A stretch of DNA of 64,000 nt, taken from the NCBI RefSeq assembly GCF_008107635.1, contig NZ_SDGZ01000008.1, positions 1 to 64,000 of the forward strand, read 5' to 3'. Origin of the DNA: Weissella muntiaci (GTDB lineage: Bacteria; Bacillota; Bacilli; Lactobacillales; Lactobacillaceae). Under the pieces are notes generated by a model that was not told where the DNA came from, made no database searches, and saw only the letters and a list, made by a program, of their open reading frames with translations. The translations under genes and the position numbers were made by a program. Below are positions 1-9,715 of this stretch, in pieces (positions within the stretch are counted from its first letter, which is position 1; every line of letters starts with the position of its first letter).

Positions 1-186
1 GGAACTAGCACAAGCGAAAGTGAGGCTGGAAGCGACACAACAGGAACGAGCACGAGTGAGAGTGAAGTCGGAAGCGACACAACTAGCACAAGCGAAAGTG
101 AAACTGGGAGTGATACAACAGGAACGAGCACAAGTGAGAGCGAAACTGGAAGTGAAACAGGTAGTGAAACAGGTAGTGAAACAGGG
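1..186 (+). repeat. Tandem repeats coding a Ser/Thr/Glu linker
   Basis: Imperfect 42-bp units (14 codons, roughly GTSTSESEAGSDTT) run through 1-150. Three 12-bp units agtgaaacaggt follow at 151-186. The repeats keep frame and encode the extracellular linker of the CAP protein. They are probably length-variable by slippage or recombination. Confidence 0.85.
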
Positions 187-810
187 TCAGATAATGGGTC
201 ATTTACTGGTAAGACCAACGCTACAATTGATTCCATTAACGACTCCGTTGCCATGCAAATTAAGGATGCAATGTTAACGGAAATAAATGACTATCGCGCG
301 CATTATGGAGTAGCTCCGCTTCAAAAAGATGATGTTGTTCAAAATTTTGCAGATACAAACATGCAATGGGGTGTTGACGTAGCAAACCAATCTGCAACAG
401 ATCATCAATACTTTAATACGCATGGAATTGATATTTTGATGAGTACCAATTTTAGCAAGATTGGAGAGAATGCTACCATTTCAGGTACAAGTTATGGTGT
501 AATGCTTAATGATGTTTTGTCTGAAAGTGTTAATACCAAGGATAGTATTACCTATTCGCAAAAAGTTATGAATGCTAACTTATTAAATGAAGCTGAACAT
601 AACAATTCAACAATTTCAGATATTGCAAAAACTCTAATTGCCTTATTTGGAAATGACGGGCAGCCAGTCGGATATCAAGGAACTACTAGCTTGACCCAAG
701 GCTCAGCTCATAAGCAAACTATGCTAAATTCTGCATATACTGCAGTTGGATTTGGAATTGGCTTGGATAAAGATGGGAATGTGCAAGTGTTAATTGATTT
801 TGCTGGATAA
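1..810 (+). CDS. Secreted CAP (SCP/PR-1)-domain protein, 5' end missing
   Basis: The reading frame is open from base 1 and ends with TAA at 808-810, so the start lies outside the window. The visible N-terminal part is a low-complexity Thr/Ser/Glu/Gly linker (GTSTSESE-type units). From about base 253 a globular domain follows with CAP-family features: EINDYRAHYGV, a DHQYFNTHG-like His segment and IGENATI. CAP proteins of Lactobacillales are extracellular and mostly of unknown biochemical role. The protein stops directly after the CAP domain, with no LPXTG motif or C-terminal membrane anchor, so any anchoring must come from the missing N-terminus. The ATG at 253 lies inside the domain and is not the true start. 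An intrinsic terminator follows at 825. The CAP call rests on motif resemblance only. Confidence 0.75.
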   Translation, partial: GTSTSESEAGSDTTGTSTSESEVGSDTTSTSESETGSDTTGTSTSESETGSETGSETGSETGSDNGSFTGKTNATIDSINDSVAMQIKDAMLTEINDYRAHYGVAPLQKDDVVQNFADTNMQWGVDVANQSATDHQYFNTHGIDILMSTNFSKIGENATISGTSYGVMLNDVLSESVNTKDSITYSQKVMNANLLNEAEHNNSTISDIAKTLIALFGNDGQPVGYQGTTSLTQGSAHKQTMLNSAYTAVGFGIGLDKDGNVQVLIDFAG

Positions 811-824
811 TTTAGAAGTTAATG

Positions 825-850
825 AAAGAGCACTTTGTGCTCTTTTTTGT
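825..850 (+). terminator. Terminator after the CAP-domain gene
   Basis: Perfect 9-bp stem aaagagcac/gtgctcttt with a TTT loop, followed by a T-rich run. Confidence 0.85.
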
Positions 851-1055
851 TTTAAAAAGGTATATGCATCAGAATCTATTTCAACATCAGATGGAACTTT
901 AGAATCTTATGGATATAGTCTATATGAGTTTTTGACTTTGTTAGATAATTGTCAAATAAACGAGATGTTTAAGATACCAAAAATCGGTGCTTCAATTGAA
1001 TCATTTATCAAGCCTATGATTGATTTGGTGAAAATGTCAACGTGAAATATAAACC

Positions 1056-1090
1056 AAAAAGGAGCAATTCATTTGAAATGTTCCTTTTTT
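1056..1090 (+). terminator. Terminator-like hairpin upstream of the giant adhesin
   Basis: Stem aaaaaggagcaattc pairs with gaaatgttccttttt with one mismatch and one G-U pair, and ends in a T run. No convincing gene lies between this hairpin and the terminator at 825. Confidence 0.6.
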
Positions 1091-1098
1091 ATGTTTAA

Positions 1099-1131
1099 AA
1101 AGGTTGTTAAAAGGTTTTTCATTGTTATATG
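1099..1131 (+). promoter_or_regulatory. 11-bp-phased AAAGGTT repeat array, site 1
   Basis: Three consecutive 11-bp units begin at 1099 (aaaggttgtta), 1110 (aaaggtttttc) and 1121 (attgttatatg). Weak -10-like sequences follow (TATATG at 1126, TATAAT near 1145). The same arrangement recurs at 9273, 24092 and 35968. Direct repeats on one face of the helix are typical of OmpR/PhoB-family activator sites; that reading is an inference. Confidence 0.5.
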
Positions 1132-1217
1132 AAGAGTAAAATAATATAATAAAATAGTAAGTCTTTCGTTTAGGGCTATTTGTAAAATTATTTGTTTTTG
1201 GAAAAAGGAGAAAGTGT

Positions 1218-4200
1218 ATGACGGCTAAGACGCTATCCCATCGCGCTATGTTAAAGCATGATGAATTGGATATGACCAGAAATCGCAAATATAAGTTGAT
1301 AAAGGTTGGGAAATTTTTAACAACTGCTTCAACTATGGCTATTACAGGTGTTCTGGTAAACACAAGTTTTGTAAGTGCTGATGTGCAAAATGCAACAGGA
1401 AGTAAGAATAGTGACACTAGTGTTACTGAAGTATCGAGTAGCAAAGTTTCAGATGTTTCTGGAGACAACCTTGATGCAAGTAGTAATACGACAGGTGATC
1501 ATTCTGAGGTAGTAGTCAAAGCAGGAACTGATACTACAGTTACAAAATCAAGTGAAACCAGTGCTAATTCGACAAGTTCATCTGAAAACAGCTCACAGAC
1601 TAATTCTGAAACAGTGAATACCAGTGAGACATCATCAACGGCAAGTACGAGTGAGTCGTCATCAACAGCTTCATCACAACAATCTTCAAGTCAATCACAA
1701 GAAGCTGATAAAGCAAGTTCGTTACATGTTGAAGCAAGTAACTTTTCGAGTATTGCTGCCTCAGCCCAATCTGCAATCGATTCGATGGCGATTGAAGATG
1801 GAAATGCTAATAAAGCTGCAGGATTTGTATCCAATGACGCTTTTGTCGCTTTAGGTCAACATCAAGAGACTGAGAGTAGTGTTGTTGCAGACAACGTAAA
1901 AAAAGCTGATGAATATATGGCCAAGGGTGATAATGAAGCAGCAAGCTCATTGATCGTTGCTACGGCAGGTATTATCGCAACTATGAATCAAGAGATTCAA
2001 TTAGCCGCTGCAATGGTCGAAGAGGACTCTTTCGGAGCCGATGCTAATGTAAAGGCTAGAGCTGATGAAGCGTTGAATAAGTTGCCAAATATTGACAAAA
2101 TCAAGTACCAAACTGATGCTTATGGAGATCTGATTGTTTCCGTTGATAAGTCAGCTGGGCTTGGAGCATATAACGACGCGATTGCCGCTATTACTAAGGC
2201 TGGCTTGAGCTCAAACTTCCGAAACATTGTTGACCCAATTGTTGGTGATGGATTAAATGGTGGGACAATAACTGATCCAAGTGGTATCAGCATTACATTG
2301 AGTGGTTCTCGAAATAATTCGACTGCTGCAAATATTAACTGGGGATCAGAGGGTTCGGCTCAACAAATTGAGCAAGGATTCAACCCTACTTTGACGATTA
2401 CGCCTACCCCTGGTAGCAAGCTAACGCAAGAAAATATGGAGGACATGTTAGTCAATGACAACGGTCTTTCATTCAATAGCGGGAATGTTCAAGTTACTGG
2501 ACAGGATGTGCGGACAGGTGCATCAAAAGATGCATATCTTTCGGCTGCTGGTGCAAATACAGGTGATAACAATGCAGTTGTTGCCGATTGGCAAACTGGG
2601 ACAGTCATTCATTTAGGGCAAGTTGGAACTACGGTGTCAGGTAAAGCTATTTCGGCCGATATTAAAATTACTGGTGTAAATGGAGGATCAGGACTATCTG
2701 CATTACCAAATACTGGTTCATTCTGGTTCGTTGGTGCTGGAGGTATTTCATATAATGGTGTCGGACTTTCAAGCGACCTGGAATGGTATGTTGATGGAAA
2801 GCCAGCTACATTAGTAACGATGGATATGATCACTGATTTAGATCAGGGACAAAGTGTTCAGTACCAGACAGGTGTTCCTACAGCCGTTCTAGCTGGATCT
2901 GCACTAACTTATGATGCTTCTACTCAAACATATAATGGGGGACTTCAAACTGGCGGTGGGAAAACAGCTGGAGCCCAAGCATTTATCTCAGTGACAGTTG
3001 GAACCCATATTGGGATGAGTTTTGTTGAGTACAATGGTTCAGCAACGTATGGTATTCAAAGCTATGGTAATTTAAGTCAAACTATTCGGAATATTTCCTA
3101 TCCACAAAAGCTACAAGTTCAGTATTATGACGATACTACCAAGACATACTTATCTGATGATCAGGTTAAGTCTATGGGATTGTCTAACGAAATTAACGGT
3201 TTGTCTGGTGAGTCCGGAACAGTTGTCTTGCCGATTCCGAAAAATTACGAAGTAAGTTGGGCAAACAATGGCCAACTGGTAGCAGATAAAGGTACCGTTA
3301 AAAACGGTTATGAATTAGTTGGAAGTGGCCTTTCAACTGATACATCTGGTATCAATGCCACAAGTAAGCCTTTGTCTGTAAATAAAAATTATTACGAGAC
3401 AACTGGAACTAGTAAATTGGCTTATACTTTCGATAACAACGAGGATAGCCAAGGAGATACTCAAAAAGTAATTGTCCATTTGGTTCATGCAACTGAGGAT
3501 GGTGTTGCAACCAATAACTATACAGTTAATTATAAGACTTCCGATGGGTCTAAATTACCAGCATACGTTCACTCAGTTACTCAAAGTGTGAACTGGACTG
3601 ATTCACATGACTTGTTGACAGACACTCATGTTTATACTCCAGATTATGATATTGTGAACACAACTTCTCCAAAAGTCCCAGGTTATGTAGCAGATCAAGA
3701 AGCGGTTACGTCTGGTTCATGGAATCAAAGGTCAACACAAACTGTCTTGCCTTCAAATGAAGTGAAGTTGGTGACTTACACACCTGCGACTGCCAAGGTG
3801 ATTGTAAAGTACCTTGATGATACTACTGGTGGGACGCAAGTTGGTACAACCCAAACGATTGATACCATCACAAACGGAAAGGGTAGCTATACTGTAGTTA
3901 ATCCAGACCCTAGCAAGTGGGTGATTTCTGATATGGTATCTGAGCCTGTACAACTTTTGTATGGCACTTCAGCAGATGGTGTAGGCTCTATGACTACGGA
4001 CGGTCAGAACTTTGGTTCAAAGATTTCTTATGTAGGATCTGATGGAGTAGGTGGAGTTCAAGAAATTGATATTCATCTAAGCCACAAAAATAATGTTACT
4101 GAATTTGCCAAAACACAATATGTTGTAGATTATAAATTCGGTGATGTCGGAAGTTCATTGACTGGTACAACGGCAGCGCCAAGTCATACAATGAACGTTG

Positions 4201-7200
4201 TATGGACAAAAACTATTGACGAAGTCACTGGAGCTATCACATTATCTCCAAATACTAGTCAATTTGAATCAGCGGTACCATCCCCTGAAATCAAAGGATT
4301 TACGCCTGATTCAAATCAGTCATCATTCACACAACCTATTGCTGTAACCTTCCCAAAGGGAACGCCTGATAGCAATATTGTTGCTGCTTTGCAAAATGAA
4401 CATATTCTAGTTCAGTACGATGGAGACCACCAATCAGCAAATGTACATTTTGTGGATGTTAATTCGAAGTATATGGGCGATGGAAATGGTAATGATCCGA
4501 AGGGACAAAAAGATGGCTTCGATGAAAAGGATGGCAATGAATTAACTGCCTATCAAGATACATTGACTGGAATTACTAGCCAAGGTTTGCAAACAAGTGT
4601 TCAGGATAAGATCAAGGCTCTTGAAGATAAGGGATACAAAGTTATTGAGACATCTGCTGGTGCGCAAACAAACGGAGCAATCAATTTAACTTTCGACAAT
4701 GATGATGCAACTAATCAAAATGTTGTATTCTATGTAATTCATGATGGTGGACCAGTAACAAAGGATGATGTTCCTGGACCAAATTTGCCAGATAAGAACG
4801 GTAACGTCAGCGTTTCTACTGAAATTGATTACGTTTATGGTGCAAATGCTGGGGATAAAGCTGGACAACAAGCTGCAAATCCATCAATTGAAAATTCAGT
4901 GATGAATGGTTGGAAGGACAAGGTAACCGGAGATATTGATTGGAACCCAGCTAGTGTGAAAACAGCTGATGTTAAGTCACCAATTATTAAAGGTTACACA
5001 CCTTCAGAGAGTGTTGTATCAGGTCGAGAAGTTACACCTTCTTCGAATAATTCAAAGAAGACAGTGACTTACTTCGCTGATGACCAAAAAGCTAACATCA
5101 CTTATCATGATGAGGACTCAAACAATCCACATGACAATATACCTGGACAGGTTATCACTGGTTCGACTGGCGAACATAAAACAGTGACGTTGACGCCACC
5201 AGATGGTTATGTGATTGATCCTTCTAACTTACCATCAGATGGTAAATATAATCCGGATGACAAGTCATGGACATTTGATATGGACGATGACGATAATGTA
5301 GATCAAAATTTCAATTTTGGACTAAAGCATGATTATCAAAATGCCAAAACTGGCCAACCGGGTGTTCCTGATGGTGTTGAACTTGATGCTGATGGTAACA
5401 AAGTTATCACGCGTACAGTTCACTATCTGTCTACTACAGGAGTTACTTTAGCTCCAGACGTAGTACAGACAGTTGTGTATCATGGAATTTATGATCCAGT
5501 CGAAAAAATGACTAAATTTGTAGTTTATCGTGATATGACTACGCTGACTACTATTCCAAATTCAGTCAAGAGTGTTACATCAGATACTAAGAATGAAATT
5601 GCTTACGGTCTTGGTGATGATGGATTAACATCAGGCATGGAAATGAACGATGTGCCATCACCATTTATTAAGGGGCATAATGCTTCGCAAAGCCAAGTGA
5701 CAAATTATGCTACAATTTTGACGACACCAAGTCAGGATGAAGTTGTAACGTATGATGGTTACAAGGATTCAACAATGTTTGTATACTATGATGATGTAAC
5801 AGGCAAGATTATCCCTGAGACAGAGCAAATGTTTAGTGGGGATGAAGGTCAAAAGTTTGTAAATCAAAGTTTGGACTTTGATATTTCAAAAAATCATTAT
5901 TCATACGTAGACACAACTGATGGTAGTGCTGCTGGAAATGTAGTAACTGATGTTGTAAATTCTGATGGAACGAAGGCAACATTTGTGACAGGTTCACATG
6001 TGTACTACATCCATTTAACACATCAATATATCCCCGCAAAAAATGGAGATACAGGGCTTCCCGAAGGTGTAACTCCTGATGAAAAGGGAAATTATGAAGT
6101 TACGCGCACGATTAAGGTTGTAAATGAGAACGGTGACGCATTGTTTAGTATTCCTCAGAAGGTACAATTCAATGCACAACTCGATCTTACAACAGGAACG
6201 GTCTCTTATACTCCAAGTGAGGGGATGTTTGAGGCATATACTGTACCTGAGATGAATGGTTATACTGCAGATAAGTCGTCTGTGGAAGCAATGAAGGTTA
6301 CGCCAGACACCAAATCATCGGAAGTGGTTATCACTGAAATTGCCCAAGGGCAAAAAGCTGAAATCTCGTATGAAGATGAGAGCGGTAACAAGATTGATTT
6401 GAGTTCTAAAACCCAGAATATTGCAGGTAAAACAGGTTCTCAGGCAAGTGTAGGTCTATGGGACTTCGCTAGTGCTGGATTTATGATTGATGAAGCTAAG
6501 GCCAAAGCAAACGGTTTGTCATTGTCAGATAACGGAAAAACACTCAATTTTGCGTATGATACAGATACAAGTAACACGCAAAAGTTTGTTATTCCGCTAA
6601 AGCATGTAATTCGTGGGGCAGTAACTGGTGATAAAGGTCTACCGGATGGAATGACTTTGGATAGTAATCATAACCATGTAGTATCACGTACGATTAATTA
6701 TGTTGATGCAAATGGTAAGGTAGTAAGTCCTAAATATGTTGAACAAGTTGCTTACCATGCAACAATTGATGTTGCATTAGGTAAAGTTTCTTGGACAGTA
6801 GATAAGGCAAACTCAGTGGACTCACAAACGTTGACACCAACATTGATCAGTTCTGATTCAATGGAGTCTACTTTCAACCGAGGTATTGTTGGAGGCAGCT
6901 TGCAGGATAGCTTGAATGAAGTTTCAGTTCCAACATTGTCAGGCATGAAACTTATTTCATCAGATGCTAGCGTTAGTGATCTAAAGGTATCACTTGGAAG
7001 AGATAATGCTGTTGTCAACGTTGTATATGCCGAGCAAGGTGCTACCGGTTCAGAAGTATCATCAGTAGTTGATAGTGCTGGAGCAAGCCAATCATCAAAT
7101 AATTCAAATGCCTCTGGAACTGAGAACTTAGCTACCGCACAACAGGATGCACAGTACTTCATTGACCTGGCATCTACTGCGACTTATACAACTCCTAATG

Positions 7201-8744
7201 TGGACAAAGCAATAGCAGTATTAAAGGCAATGTTGAGTAATTCTGATGTTACCGCCCAAATGATTATGGATGAATTAAATGCGAATAAACCAGCATTGAT
7301 GCAAATCAATTATGCAATCAAGGGAGCCGGTACTCCAATCGCAAATTCAGACTTCATTATGGGAACAGTTTCAGATACTGTTGCAGCGGGGGATGATCCA
7401 AACGCAGGATTTAAAATCCCATTGAAGAATATTCCAGGATATAAATTCGCAAATACCATCAACAATGGTTCAACCGAGTTTAAAACTGCATCAGGTAAGA
7501 CAATTAAGGTCGTAATTGGTGAAGGTGGCGCATACATTGAAGACGATATGGAGTCTATTAATTTGACTATGGATTATGTAGTAGACAATACTTCGGGTAC
7601 TAGCCAAGCAGGATCAAATTCGTCACAAGGTTCGCAATCACAAGCTCAATCACAAGGTTCAGCGGCGCATAGTAACGCAAATTCTCAACCTGTTGATAAC
7701 ACGTCAGGCGACAATAAGGGTGAAACTGGTAATCCAGTTGTTGATACAACAGTTACTCAACACTTTATTGACTCAACTACGGGTAAAGAGGTTGAAGTAT
7801 TGGCACAAACTAAGGCTGGAACACCAGGTAGTGATCATAAATTTGATCTACCAGATTTCGGTGCTCTAGGTTACGGTGACGATACCTCTAAAGCTTCAGA
7901 TCAAGACAGTTTGACCGGTAAGTTTGGAAACAAGAATAGTGATATCTATCATTACTTAGTTGAAAAAGAGGTCCCAGCTACATCGAAAGATGAGGGAGTA
8001 CCTTCAAATGTCGATGATAAGACTGGCATTGCCGAAGTCACTCAAACTGTGAATTTTGTGGATGAGAATGGTAAGAAAATCTCTGATTCAAATATTCAAA
8101 CTGCTAGTTTCAAATACATGAAGAATTTGGTTACTGGCAAGATCACAATGACTGTGGTTAAGAATAATTTTGTTGAGGTTAATGCTCCAAAGGTGGATGG
8201 TTATCAATTACTGACACCTTCATACGCTACAATTAAGCCCGTTAATGGGCTGACAGCTATGTCAGAGTCATCAGTGATTAATGTGCCATATCATCAAATT
8301 AAGACTATTTGGAATGATCAAAGTGGTAAGGAAATCAAATCTGTTGTAGGAACTGCAGTAGTTGGAGATGTTGATGGATACGTTTTGGTAAACACTAAGC
8401 AAACAGCTAAGGGCGATACTGTTTATACTATGGAAGCGGTTGATAAAGCCACTCCCGGAGCCGACAAGACAATCGATAATGGTAACGATAATGCGGGATC
8501 CCAAAACAACGGTGGTTCAACAAAGGCTGCTGTGAACGATTCACCAAGCACAAAGGCTACTATGCTACCAAACTCAGATACTGGCGTTCAAGCTGCAGGT
8601 ATTGGCGGAGCTGGCGGTACTAGTCAAGCAACTCTGCCTGACACAGGAATGACTGATAGTTGGTTCTTAGTTGAGGAAGTAGTAGGAGCTTTGACACTTG
8701 CTGGAGCTGCGGTAGTAGGAAAGAAAAATAAGCGTGAGATTTAA
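1218..8744 (+). CDS. Giant MucBP-repeat LPXTG adhesin with KxYKxGKxW-like signal
   Basis: A 2508-residue cell-wall adhesin; the ATG has an AAAGGAG ribosome binding site 6-12 bases upstream. Residues about 22-34 (KYKLIKVGKFL) are a variant of the KxYKxGKxW signal, with Phe for Trp, followed by a hydrophobic stretch ending in SFVSADVQ. Residues about 65-165 are Ser/Thr-rich. A globular N-terminal region, possibly ligand-binding, spans roughly 180-720. Residues about 750-2400 hold many MucBP/Mub-B2-type repeats with recurring signatures such as VTYTPATAKVIVKYLDD and KGYTPSES. The C-terminus has LPDTG at 2473-2477, a hydrophobic segment and a KKNKRE tail, the sortase A signal. KxYKxGKxW proteins are usually exported by SecA2/SecY2 and glycosylated; none of those genes is in this window. 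Function inferred: binding to mucus or matrix, or cell aggregation. Confidence 0.93.
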   Translation: MTAKTLSHRAMLKHDELDMTRNRKYKLIKVGKFLTTASTMAITGVLVNTSFVSADVQNATGSKNSDTSVTEVSSSKVSDVSGDNLDASSNTTGDHSEVVVKAGTDTTVTKSSETSANSTSSSENSSQTNSETVNTSETSSTASTSESSSTASSQQSSSQSQEADKASSLHVEASNFSSIAASAQSAIDSMAIEDGNANKAAGFVSNDAFVALGQHQETESSVVADNVKKADEYMAKGDNEAASSLIVATAGIIATMNQEIQLAAAMVEEDSFGADANVKARADEALNKLPNIDKIKYQTDAYGDLIVSVDKSAGLGAYNDAIAAITKAGLSSNFRNIVDPIVGDGLNGGTITDPSGISITLSGSRNNSTAANINWGSEGSAQQIEQGFNPTLTITPTPGSKLTQENMEDMLVNDNGLSFNSGNVQVTGQDVRTGASKDAYLSAAGANTGDNNAVVADWQTGTVIHLGQVGTTVSGKAISADIKITGVNGGSGLSALPNTGSFWFVGAGGISYNGVGLSSDLEWYVDGKPATLVTMDMITDLDQGQSVQYQTGVPTAVLAGSALTYDASTQTYNGGLQTGGGKTAGAQAFISVTVGTHIGMSFVEYNGSATYGIQSYGNLSQTIRNISYPQKLQVQYYDDTTKTYLSDDQVKSMGLSNEINGLSGESGTVVLPIPKNYEVSWANNGQLVADKGTVKNGYELVGSGLSTDTSGINATSKPLSVNKNYYETTGTSKLAYTFDNNEDSQGDTQKVIVHLVHATEDGVATNNYTVNYKTSDGSKLPAYVHSVTQSVNWTDSHDLLTDTHVYTPDYDIVNTTSPKVPGYVADQEAVTSGSWNQRSTQTVLPSNEVKLVTYTPATAKVIVKYLDDTTGGTQVGTTQTIDTITNGKGSYTVVNPDPSKWVISDMVSEPVQLLYGTSADGVGSMTTDGQNFGSKISYVGSDGVGGVQEIDIHLSHKNNVTEFAKTQYVVDYKFGDVGSSLTGTTAAPSHTMNVVWTKTIDEVTGAITLSPNTSQFESAVPSPEIKGFTPDSNQSSFTQPIAVTFPKGTPDSNIVAALQNEHILVQYDGDHQSANVHFVDVNSKYMGDGNGNDPKGQKDGFDEKDGNELTAYQDTLTGITSQGLQTSVQDKIKALEDKGYKVIETSAGAQTNGAINLTFDNDDATNQNVVFYVIHDGGPVTKDDVPGPNLPDKNGNVSVSTEIDYVYGANAGDKAGQQAANPSIENSVMNGWKDKVTGDIDWNPASVKTADVKSPIIKGYTPSESVVSGREVTPSSNNSKKTVTYFADDQKANITYHDEDSNNPHDNIPGQVITGSTGEHKTVTLTPPDGYVIDPSNLPSDGKYNPDDKSWTFDMDDDDNVDQNFNFGLKHDYQNAKTGQPGVPDGVELDADGNKVITRTVHYLSTTGVTLAPDVVQTVVYHGIYDPVEKMTKFVVYRDMTTLTTIPNSVKSVTSDTKNEIAYGLGDDGLTSGMEMNDVPSPFIKGHNASQSQVTNYATILTTPSQDEVVTYDGYKDSTMFVYYDDVTGKIIPETEQMFSGDEGQKFVNQSLDFDISKNHYSYVDTTDGSAAGNVVTDVVNSDGTKATFVTGSHVYYIHLTHQYIPAKNGDTGLPEGVTPDEKGNYEVTRTIKVVNENGDALFSIPQKVQFNAQLDLTTGTVSYTPSEGMFEAYTVPEMNGYTADKSSVEAMKVTPDTKSSEVVITEIAQGQKAEISYEDESGNKIDLSSKTQNIAGKTGSQASVGLWDFASAGFMIDEAKAKANGLSLSDNGKTLNFAYDTDTSNTQKFVIPLKHVIRGAVTGDKGLPDGMTLDSNHNHVVSRTINYVDANGKVVSPKYVEQVAYHATIDVALGKVSWTVDKANSVDSQTLTPTLISSDSMESTFNRGIVGGSLQDSLNEVSVPTLSGMKLISSDASVSDLKVSLGRDNAVVNVVYAEQGATGSEVSSVVDSAGASQSSNNSNASGTENLATAQQDAQYFIDLASTATYTTPNVDKAIAVLKAMLSNSDVTAQMIMDELNANKPALMQINYAIKGAGTPIANSDFIMGTVSDTVAAGDDPNAGFKIPLKNIPGYKFANTINNGSTEFKTASGKTIKVVIGEGGAYIEDDMESINLTMDYVVDNTSGTSQAGSNSSQGSQSQAQSQGSAAHSNANSQPVDNTSGDNKGETGNPVVDTTVTQHFIDSTTGKEVEVLAQTKAGTPGSDHKFDLPDFGALGYGDDTSKASDQDSLTGKFGNKNSDIYHYLVEKEVPATSKDEGVPSNVDDKTGIAEVTQTVNFVDENGKKISDSNIQTASFKYMKNLVTGKITMTVVKNNFVEVNAPKVDGYQLLTPSYATIKPVNGLTAMSESSVINVPYHQIKTIWNDQSGKEIKSVVGTAVVGDVDGYVLVNTKQTAKGDTVYTMEAVDKATPGADKTIDNGNDNAGSQNNGGSTKAAVNDSPSTKATMLPNSDTGVQAAGIGGAGGTSQATLPDTGMTDSWFLVEEVVGALTLAGAAVVGKKNKREI

Positions 8745-8768
8745 AGTTTTATTGAATTAAAGCACGTT

Positions 8769-8796
8769 AAGCACACCAGAGATGGTGTGCTTTTTT
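8769..8796 (+). terminator. Terminator of the giant adhesin gene
   Basis: Perfect 9-bp stem aagcacacc/ggtgtgctt with a 6-base loop and a T6 tract, 25 bases after the stop codon. Confidence 0.92.
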
Positions 8797-8827
8797 AGTA
8801 CAAAAAAACATAAAAATTTAATTGTAA

Positions 8828-9028
8828 ATTAGCGGTAATGGCGAAGGTGTTGCAGATTATAATACTGCCATTGATAACGGTGTAAACATTGGAAACTTTG
8901 CCATAGCAGGTGTGGTTATTGTAGGTGTCGTAGGAATGTTCTTTGCACCCGAAGCAATACCAGCTATTTCAGCGGCGATGACGGCGGTAGTTGCATCTGT
9001 GAAGGCATCCTTCGGTATGGGCGCTTAA
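8828..9028 (+). pseudogene. 3' remnant of a small hydrophobic protein gene
   Basis: An open frame of about 66 codons starts right after an in-frame stop at 8825 and ends in TAA at 9026-9028. It has no usable start codon and no ribosome binding site near its 5' end. The product would read NGEGVADYNTAIDNG, then two hydrophobic segments (around FAIAGVVIVGVVGMFFA and AISAAMTAVVASV). A proper intrinsic terminator follows 8 bases later, so this looks like the real 3' end of a gene whose 5' part was lost. The two short membrane helices recall small conjugation pilin-like or bacteriocin-like proteins, but I cannot assign a family. Confidence 0.5.
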
Positions 9029-9036
9029 ATAGTTTA

Positions 9037-9074
9037 AAAGATGCATCAGATAGAGTCTGTTGTATCTTTTTTTT
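9037..9074 (+). terminator. Terminator after the small hydrophobic remnant
   Basis: Stem aaagatgcatcaga pairs with tctgttgtatcttt (one mismatch, one G-U), followed by T8. Confidence 0.85.
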
Positions 9075-9117
9075 GTAGAAAACTATATTATTGGACTTTT
9101 AGAATCAATACAAATAA

Positions 9118-9148
9118 AACAGCCATTTGATTAAATCAAATGGCTGTT
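9118..9148. repeat. Perfect 15-bp inverted repeat
   Basis: aacagccatttgatt and aatcaaatggctgtt are perfect complements around a single central base. A T-rich run follows on the minus strand only, so this could be a minus-strand terminator or a protein-binding palindrome. No minus-strand gene ends here. Confidence 0.7.
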
Positions 9149-9244
9149 CGGAAGAAGAATAATTGGATTTATCACCCACGCTAATTGTAGGGCTCGCATA
9201 TATTCGGGGAAATATTATGCAACAACTTAATTGTAGTTGATCTT

Positions 9245-9258
9245 TTGTAATATTACAA
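9245..9258. promoter_or_regulatory. Perfect 14-bp palindrome TTGTAATATTACAA
   Basis: The palindrome lies 15 bp upstream of the AAAGGTT repeat array at 9273, a position expected for an operator. The cognate regulator is unknown. Confidence 0.4.
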
Positions 9259-9272
9259 CAAATACTTTTAAA

Positions 9273-9305
9273 AAAGGTTATTCAAAGGTATACTAAAGTA
9301 GTAAC
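9273..9305 (+). promoter_or_regulatory. 11-bp-phased AAAGGTT repeat array, site 2
   Basis: Consecutive units start at 9273 (aaaggttattc), 9284 (aaaggtatact) and 9295 (aaagtagtaac). A TATACT -10-like box lies at 9289-9294. No long gene follows; the next candidate is a 31-codon ORF at 9544 and a terminator at 9716. Confidence 0.5.
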
Positions 9306-9543
9306 ATCTTTAATTTATTTTTTTATTCTATCTATCCTTATAGATGAGCACTTAATTAATTTATTCTTTAATTAGTTTAATTAATGAATGGATATTCCAA
9401 AGTGTTATTTTTAAAAGATTTATCAACGATATTTTCGTTATGATTGGACATAATTGGTTTATGGAGACATAATTTATCAATCAATGCTAGTAACTGGTAA
9501 TAAGGAATACGGGGCTAACAGTTATTTTTTGCAGGAGATTATT
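9306..9543. other. AT-rich stretch with no recognised gene
   Basis: No convincing coding frame is visible. A short direct repeat, TTATGATTGGAC followed by an AATT-containing tail, occurs here at 9439 and again at 9542, where its ATG is the start of the small ORF. The stretch may be a long 5' leader or decayed sequence. Confidence 0.4.
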
Positions 9544-9639
9544 ATGATTGGACGTCAATTAGCCAGACGGTGGAGAATTTTTATGTTGTTTGATATGCCC
9601 TTTTTTGGTCATATTTGTGTTGAACAACACAACAGCTAG
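9544..9639 (+). CDS. Possible 31-residue peptide
   Basis: ATG preceded at a good distance by GCAGGAG (9531-9537). The peptide begins MIGRQLARRWRIFMLF: a basic N-terminus, then hydrophobic, with one Cys near the end. A longer in-frame version from 9454 lacks a ribosome binding site. The unit is bracketed by the repeat array at 9273 and a terminator at 9716, which supports a short transcript. Whether the peptide is made is unknown; it could be a leader, a signal peptide or chance. Confidence 0.3.
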   Translation: MIGRQLARRWRIFMLFDMPFFGHICVEQHNS

Positions 9640-9715
9640 AATGTTAATGTCACGATATTTACGTACTTTCATTCATTATTTTTACTTAGCTGCATTTTTT
9701 AATTTAGATTTATAG

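Noticed and set aside
1-186. Possible CRISPR-like repeat array
   Set aside because: Repeats are in frame, codon-periodic and encode a Ser/Thr/Glu linker; no unique spacers.
794-1045. 83-codon plus-strand frame after the CAP gene
   Set aside because: It begins inside the CAP gene, reads through the terminator at 825 and has no ribosome binding site or recognisable protein pattern.
9454-9639. Longer 61-codon version of the small ORF
   Set aside because: Its ATG at 9454 has no ribosome binding site; only the internal ATG at 9544 has one.
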